From the NCBI GenBank assembly GCA_905250075.1, contig CAJNOP010000058.1:713257-777256 (forward strand): a stretch of 64,000 nucleotides of DNA. Direction: 5' to 3'. This document shows, piece after piece, positions 57,716 to 64,000 of this stretch. Both the position numbers and the translations under genes were made by a program. The notes below the pieces were generated by a model that saw only the letters and a list, made by a program, of their open reading frames with translations, ran no database searches and was not told the DNA's origin. How positions within the stretch are numbered: the first letter of the stretch is position 1; each line of letters starts with the position of its first letter. This DNA is from Rotaria sp. Silwood1 (lineage: Eukaryota > Rotifera > Eurotatoria > Philodinida > Philodinidae).

Positions 57716-59074
57716 TATGTATTCATCACATACTGATAAGGTTCTTTTTACCATTATTCTATTGCAAAATCACTTCTCCTTAGGGTACCATTTTGAAAAG
57801 AATTTGTTATTCACTTCACAAATATTAGCATGAGAATATATTGTATATAATATGAATTTGTTTTGTGTTTATGGTTATTTTAGCTCGAAGCAATCTACTG
57901 CTATGTTAAGTAAGTGTTCTCATAAGTCATGATTTAAAATATAGAGGAAATAAAATAACAACATGAGTCAATGTGGAGAATACAGAAAAAGGAAGTGATA
58001 TATAATTAATAGCCCGAAAAATTATCATATGTTTTTTTATCAACATAAATGATTGTCAAGTATATATATATATATATATATGATATATTAGCTGTATACC
58101 TTTCATTTTGGTATTTGTGCATGACGATATTGTATTAGATTCAAAGTATACTCTTTTCGACATGGCTACATGATAGGGTTTTGAAAAACATCATGGATAG
58201 TGATTTCGATCGTTAGATAATAGAAATGAAAGCTTTATCTCTCAGCGATGAAAATGTGTTGAACACTGAAAATATTAACCTACGCACAAACTTAGTAGTG
58301 CTATTTACTTCCGAAATCAAAATCGAAATTAGTGGAAACTGTTGAGCAATGTCGGTCACTACTCTCATGCAATAACTGCTAGGTACGTAATGGGATTAGT
58401 GAATAAAATAGTTGTGTTGTTACTTATTATGGTTACCTCTCTCTGCATTTGTTTTTGTTCTTCGCAAATTAACAATTGTTAAAATATTGGAAAATGTGGT
58501 TATCGTGAACATCACTCAAACTTTTCAAAAGAACTCTCTATAGAACTGCATGGTGGTATCTACTGTAAGAAATTTTCTTTCGTGCAAAAAAAAACCATTG
58601 CTATGACTTTTCAAACGTGTACAATATACTGAGATTCGATTACTACAAAAGTTTTTTCGTCAAACCAGGAAGTGTGCGCTTTAGGTAAGTGTTAGCAATT
58701 AGTTGTTTTACCTTATATTTCTTATCATATTGATGAAAATCATCAATCCAATCTGAAGAAACAAGAAATTTTAATCAAAAATGTTGTTTGCAATAAGATT
58801 TTTCATTAACTTTATGAACTTTGAATTCAAATACCATTTCGTTTTTTCTCATCTGTAGTCACTTCCTGGTTTATCGGGCATGTATTTTTTTTATCGCTTG
58901 ACTGAGCAATTATTGTATTTGTTCATAAGAATATTTGAGGTCAAGACAACATCATGTTTTATTTGTCGATGAAGAATGACCTTTATTTCTTCTCCAATGA
59001 TCTCTTTTGACGATGGCATGACTCAAGTTCTTTTTTGTTTTCATAGTTTCAGATTGTATTACTTTTAAGATAAG
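57716..59074. other. Intergenic stretch with a (TA)n tract
   Basis: A (TA)n microsatellite lies at about 58061-58081. I looked for the missing 5' half of the NOX relic here on the minus strand and did not recognise it. The right edge is the 5' flank of the SOD gene. Confidence 0.4.
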
Positions 59075-59886
59075 ATGCTGACACTGTTTGTGGTTATCGT
59101 TCTCCTCCTCGTTTACAATAGTCAGTGTTTCATGAACGCCACAGCCGATGTTAAATATCATCTAAATAGCAGTTCGATCGGTGTTTTGACATTTACACAA
59201 GATAATGCCAATTCACCAGTAAAAATTACTGGTAGACTGACAGGACTTTCTAACAATACTTTATTGGTACGTGTGAAACAAACGAAACAATTCTAATTCT
59301 TTTTTCTGAAAATTTCGTACTCTAGGGTTTTCACATTCATGAATTTCCATTAATAGGCAACATAAAAAATTGCACTGCAGCTGGCGGTCACTTCAATCCA
59401 TATAGTAAGCTCAATAGTCGATTCACAATCACTGTTTGAAATGCCTATTCATCTTGTCCTCTTTTTTTAACAGAAGTCGGACATGGATCTCAAAATGGTA
59501 CTCTACGTACCCGTCATGTTGGCGATCTTGGAAACATACAGACGAATGCAAACGGTGTAATCACGATTGACATTTCCGATTCTATCATTCAACTGTATAA
59601 CAATAAACAATCGATTATCAATCTACCCGTGGTTGTGCACGCTGCTACGGATGATCTTGGGCTTGGAACAAGTTCCTACAGTAATACTACAGGGTATATT
59701 ATAAAACCACTTAGTTGAATTTTGTATTTCTCTGATTCTTCTTTTGACAGAAATGCTGGCGGCCGAGTGGCCTGTGGCAACATTGAGCTTCGAATGAATA
59801 CATCGGATGGATCGACTCTTCATTCGACCTTCCTAATTACATCGATCACTTACCTCTTTTCACTACTCTTTTCCATGCTACCATGA
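59075..59886 (+). CDS. Extracellular Cu/Zn superoxide dismutase
   Basis: Four exons, all in phase: 59075-59266, 59326-59404, 59474-59693 and 59751-59886, encoding 208 aa. It converts superoxide to hydrogen peroxide and oxygen. The N-terminus is a signal peptide (LTLFVVIVLLLVYNSQC). Metal ligands are all visible: GFHIHEF (two Cu His), GGHFNPYKVGHG (bridging and Zn His), RHVGDLGN (Zn His and Asp) and VVHAATDDLG (last Cu His). The structural disulphide partners are Cys in NCTAAGGHF and in GRVACGNI. A C-terminal hydrophobic tail (FLITSITYLFSLLFSML) suggests a GPI signal, so the enzyme may be held at the cell surface rather than secreted freely. N-glycosylation sites support an extracellular location. 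The signal peptide marks the start. Introns are short (59-80 bp). Confidence 0.93.
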
Positions 59887-61472
59887 CGAAAGTGTACTCC
59901 AGGTTTTCTCTCTAAATAATTTCCTTTTTTTCGTTTATTATTATTATTTTGCTTCGTGTGCATCTTTTTAATGGATGTGTGGTCCTTTTTATCTGAATCT
60001 GCAATAAACAAGAAGTGGTACACAATTAATAGTCCTTCGTTCTTTTCAGACCGCTCAATACGATGACTTCTATTGTGTGAAGAACTCATTCGTAAGAAAT
60101 ATCCAATCATATGTATGATAACATATCGATACTGCTATCGCTCGACTTTACACAGAGAAAATCGGAAAACTCAAGAAATGTCTAGATCAATCATTAGCTT
60201 ATTATGGACGAGCGATTCAATGGAGTTTTGATGAAGTTCTTTTTGAAATCTTGCAAACCATCTCAGAAGGTTCTACATATATCACTAGGGGTATGGCTCT
60301 AGATGTGGTTGTGAATATGCGTATTTTCAATGATAAAGTGACGAAACATATTGATAGTAACAAATGAATAGAAAATTAAAGTCGATCAACCAACAATTCA
60401 CTTGGAAATTATTACCCTTAATACTCAGTTACATTAAGCAGTCTCACTCAGTCAATTTTATCAATATTATGAAAGACTTTACACAGCATTTTATACCTGC
60501 ACCGTGAAATTTCAATGAATTTGATAAGATATCCTTGATATCTATCACACAACAGTTTTAGAATCGCTGTCATACCGTATCTACAAGATATAAGTGATAA
60601 TTTTCAATTTAATCATCAAAATTTAGCAATTCTGTGTGCTGTCAATCGTGAAACCACTCTGTCTGATCAATATTGCTCCTTCTTATCTGTAAGGACTACT
60701 GAATAACATCAAACATGCTCAAATCATCGAGTACACAAAGTGAAACATTACATTGCAGTACTAGTGATCTTTGGACGATTGTGATTTCGTTTGAGAATAT
60801 TTCTTTTGATACCAGCTGCTTTTTTTCATTATAAGAACGTCCAAAAGTATATTCAAAGGAGAAAAACCTATGCATATGGCTGAGCGTAGATCTTCACTCT
60901 TCTATAATTACATCTTCGGTTGAAAAAAAGCTTTTTTTTTAAATAAAAAAAATCTGATCAACTCGATCATTTTAAAGTGAATTTATTTTATTGAAGCGAA
61001 TTGATATTAGAGAAAAAAACACGAAAGTAATAGATCATTTCCATATTTTTTTTCTTTCGTTTCTCTTACTTTTCTTTTTTCTTTTTCTTTTTTTTCGTAC
61101 CCTTATTACTTTTTTTCTTCGCTGCTACGTATCAATACACCTTACTCTTTTTGATTCTCGTCATCATACTTTATATTTATCATTTTTTTTACTCCTCGAT
61201 ATTCCTATAAGTGTGACTCAATACTCAATACAGTAATATTGTTTTGCGTATGATGAAACACTCTGCATGAATAGTATAGCTTTTAGCTTAAATATAATTT
61301 TTTTCGACTATGTAAGCACTTTGAATATTACTTTGACTAACATAATGAAAAAAAGAACTATCATATACGTATCTTGGTTTCCTTAAAGTATCTTATCAAG
61401 ATATACCAATTTGTAAACTTGTTCTATCTTCTATTTTTGATACTAATTAACAAGGAACATAATTCTATTTTA
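59887..61472. other. Intergenic stretch, nothing recognised
   Basis: Between the SOD and G6PD genes. Contains the SOD 3' UTR (AATAAA near 60003), AT-rich sequence and a T/C-rich tract at about 61042-61125. Short open frames are not convincing. Confidence 0.4.
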
Positions 61473-64000
61473 ATGAGTAAGAAACAACCAAATAAACAAC
61501 ATGCAATCAGTAATACTGTTACAGAAGCAATAGATTTTATTTATCAGCGCTTACGTGCTGACATTTTTCGTCTTGGTTCCGTTACACCATCTACTTCACA
61601 TATATTTTTCGTTTTTGGTGCATCCGTATGTTTAATTTATTTAAAGTGAATCGAATTCTTTTAGTTTTATTTTTCTAGGGTGATTTAGCTAAAAAGAAAA
61701 TTTATCCAACACTTTGGTTTGTAAAAGAAGACAAAAAAAAGAATTTAAGACTTTGTTTGATTTGATTGTTTAGGTGGTTGTATCGTGATGGACTTTTACC
61801 AGAACATATTCGTTTTATTGGCTATGCTCGTAGTCAAATAACAATTGAAAAAATCTTTGAAAATGCTGCTAAATATATGAAAGTAAAAAAAGAATTGTTA
61901 ATAAATAAACAAAAACAAAAACTTATCAACATTAATTAGGTTCAGGAAGATGAACGTGAAATGTATGAAAAATTTGTCCAAATAAATTCTTATATTGCTG
62001 GTTCATATGATAATGGAAAAGATTTTGAAAAATTGAATGCTGAAGCTAATAAATTAACAAAACAACAAAGTGCACATCGAATTTTTTATTTAGCATTACC
62101 ACCAAGCATATATGAAAGTGTTACTGAATTGATTAGTGAACATTGTCGACCAGAATCGTATGATCAAAATTTGATGTAGTTTCGTTTGTTATTAATTATT
62201 TATTTTTGTAGACCAGGTTGGTTACGTTTAATTGTTGAAAAACCATTTGGTAAAAATCTTGAAAGTTCAAATAAATTATCTTTACATTTAAGTAAATTCT
62301 TTACTGAAGAAGAAATTTATCGAATTGATCATTATTTGGGAAAAGAAATGGTACAAAATATAATGGTACTTAGATTTGCAAATCAAATTTTATCAAGAGT
62401 TTGGAATAGAGATTCTATTGCTGCAATTGTTATTGTTTTTAAAGAAGATATTGGAACACAAGGAAGAGGTGGTTATTTCGATGAATTCGGAATTATTCGG
62501 TACGACGTCGTTTATTTAAAAATGTTTCAGGAATTATTCTAAGTAAAGTAAATGATTAGTAAATACGGCACAGACTTAGCCAAATGAAATTTTGACAGGT
62601 TTCAGGTCTTATTCGTTTAGTATCTTAGCAAAAGTTGGGCGATGAATTTCAACATTGAAGAGATGTCTCTATCAGTTGTGATGAAAATGTCCTAAGAGGA
62701 AACATTCTGAAGTATCTGTTCACTTTATATATATATATACTGATAGGATGGAACTTTTTTTTAGTGAGTTTTCACTTTGAATGAAGAAAATCTTCAGAAT
62801 TTTTGAATTAAATCTCCAAGATACAAAACTTTTAAGGTACGAATTCCTTGTTATAAGTAGTATGTACAGTATGTACAGTATGTACAGTATGTACAGTATG
62901 TACAGNNNNNNNNNNACAGTATGTACAGTATGTACAGTATGTACAGTATGTACAGTATGTACGTTTCGAAAGGTTCATATCCCAGCGAGACGTAATCCCA
63001 AATATTGTGAAACTTTCTATGAACGTCTTTATATGAGTAAAGTTGCAGATTGACATTCGAAAACATAGTCTTTTATTCAACATACATTTATTGATAAACT
63101 CATGCATTGACAATACTTCTATAGGTATTGTGAAATATAAGTTTTTAAGAATTTCCTATCTAAAAATTTACATAGAATTTGTTTTTTTTTTATGAAAAGA
63201 GATGTTATACAAAATCACTTAATGCAAATTTTATCAATTATTGCCATGGAGAAACCACGATCTACCAAAGGTGAAGATGTTCGTGATGAAAAAGTAAAAC
63301 TATTACGCTCTGTAGCGCCAATAAAAATTGAAGATGTTGTCATTGGACAATATGTTGGTAATAAAGATTCAACAGATGTTGAACATCAACAAGGTTATTT
63401 AGATGATGAAGGCGTACCAAAAGATTCGACAACACCTACATATGCACAAGTTGTTCTCTCGATTAATAGTGAACGTTGGGCTGGTGTACCGTTTATTCTT
63501 CGTGCAGGTTTTCTTTTTTTTTCATAATATGAAATGATTTAAATTTATTTCGATGTTTATTTTCTATTTATAAAGGTAAAGCATTAAATCAAAAAAAAGC
63601 TGAAGTACGTATTCAGTTTCATGATGCACCCGGTAGAATGTTTGATAAAGATATTTCTCCAAATGACTCAAATGATATATTAGCTCGTGATGAACTTGTT
63701 ATACGTGTTCAACCAAATGAAGCTATTTATCTTAAAGTAAATACAAAACGACCTGGTGAAATGGGTTTTAGTATTGAAGAAACTGAATTAGATTTAACAT
63801 ATGGTAAACGTTATGAAGATGTCCAATTACCTGATGCATATGAACGTTTAATTCTTGATGTATTTATGGGCTCAAAAATAAATTTTGTACGTTCAGATGA
63901 ATTACAAGAAGCATGGCGTATTCTGGATCCCATACTTGCTGAAATTGACAAGAAAAAACTACCAGTTATTCCATATAAATTTGGTAGTGTTGGAATACGA
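61473..64000 (+). CDS. G6PD: Glucose-6-phosphate 1-dehydrogenase (5' part, continues past the window)
   Basis: Seven exons in phase: 61473-61625, 61679-61716, 61774-61882, 61940-62157, 62212-62499, 63200-63507 and 63576 to the window end. The enzyme oxidises glucose-6-phosphate with NADP+, opening the pentose phosphate pathway and supplying cytosolic NADPH. Exons 1-2 form the NADP loop [17 protein letters not shown]; later come [11 protein letters not shown], the substrate-binding [33 protein letters not shown] and [17 protein letters not shown]. The start MSKKQPNK lies at 61473; frames further upstream lack Met. There is no targeting signal, so it is cytosolic. Intron 5 is 700 bp, against 53-70 bp for the other introns, and holds a 9-bp tandem repeat with an assembly gap. 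The intron 2 donor is GTTTGT. About the last 50-60 residues are missing. Confidence 0.95.
62859..62962. repeat. 9-bp minisatellite with an assembly gap in a G6PD intron
   Basis: Units of ACAGTATGT repeat on both sides of ten N (62906-62915). The N run shows that the assembler did not resolve the array, so its true length is unknown. It lies within G6PD intron 5. Confidence 0.9.

Overview
The window looks like nuclear DNA of a bdelloid rotifer (Adineta/Rotaria-like). The sequence is very AT-rich, genes have several exons with mostly short introns (about 50-100 bp), and some donor sites are GTTTGT/GTTTGAG. A three-member cluster resembles a protein family I know only from rotifer genomes. The organism call is an inference from composition and gene families; no search was run. 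Exon models were built by hand from reading phase and splice signals.

Layout. 0-0.7 kb: the 3' end of an unidentified Ser/Pro-rich gene (+). 1.7-2.7 kb: a single-exon coiled-coil/SPRY (TRIM-like) gene (-). 5.8-8.9 kb: a secreted, probably GPI-anchored alpha/beta hydrolase (-). 12.4-14.2 kb: a complete six-exon ERI1-family 3'-5' exoribonuclease (-) with a piggyBac-type MITE in its last intron. 15.7-16.3 kb: an unidentified broken coding region (-). 18.6-28.8 kb: three paralogous two-TM, Cys-rich membrane proteins in tandem on the minus strand, the middle one split by about 2.6 kb. 31.3-33.8 kb: a diverged inverted duplication.

34-58 kb is repeat- and transposon-rich. It holds a 33-bp minisatellite (about 40 copies), a satellite of about 310 bp that appears built from four monomers of about 77 bp and carries a foldback insertion, a 1.05-kb TTAA-flanked foldback element, and a NOX5-like NADPH oxidase relic. 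A TIR element adjoins the relic, and inside that element sits a 5.1-kb non-LTR retrotransposon with a 19-bp target duplication and a poly(A) tail.

59-64 kb returns to intact host genes: a four-exon extracellular Cu/Zn superoxide dismutase (+) and glucose-6-phosphate dehydrogenase (+, running off the window end, with a 10-N assembly gap in an intron).

Functionally, G6PD makes NADPH, NOX enzymes use NADPH to make superoxide, and SOD removes superoxide. These three loci are neighbours here, but the NOX copy is dead, so the linkage may be chance. No CRISPR, rRNA or tRNA gene was recognised. I found no complete new biological system. The most unusual structures are the nested transposon/NOX relic block, the higher-order satellite, the foldback elements and the two-TM gene cluster.
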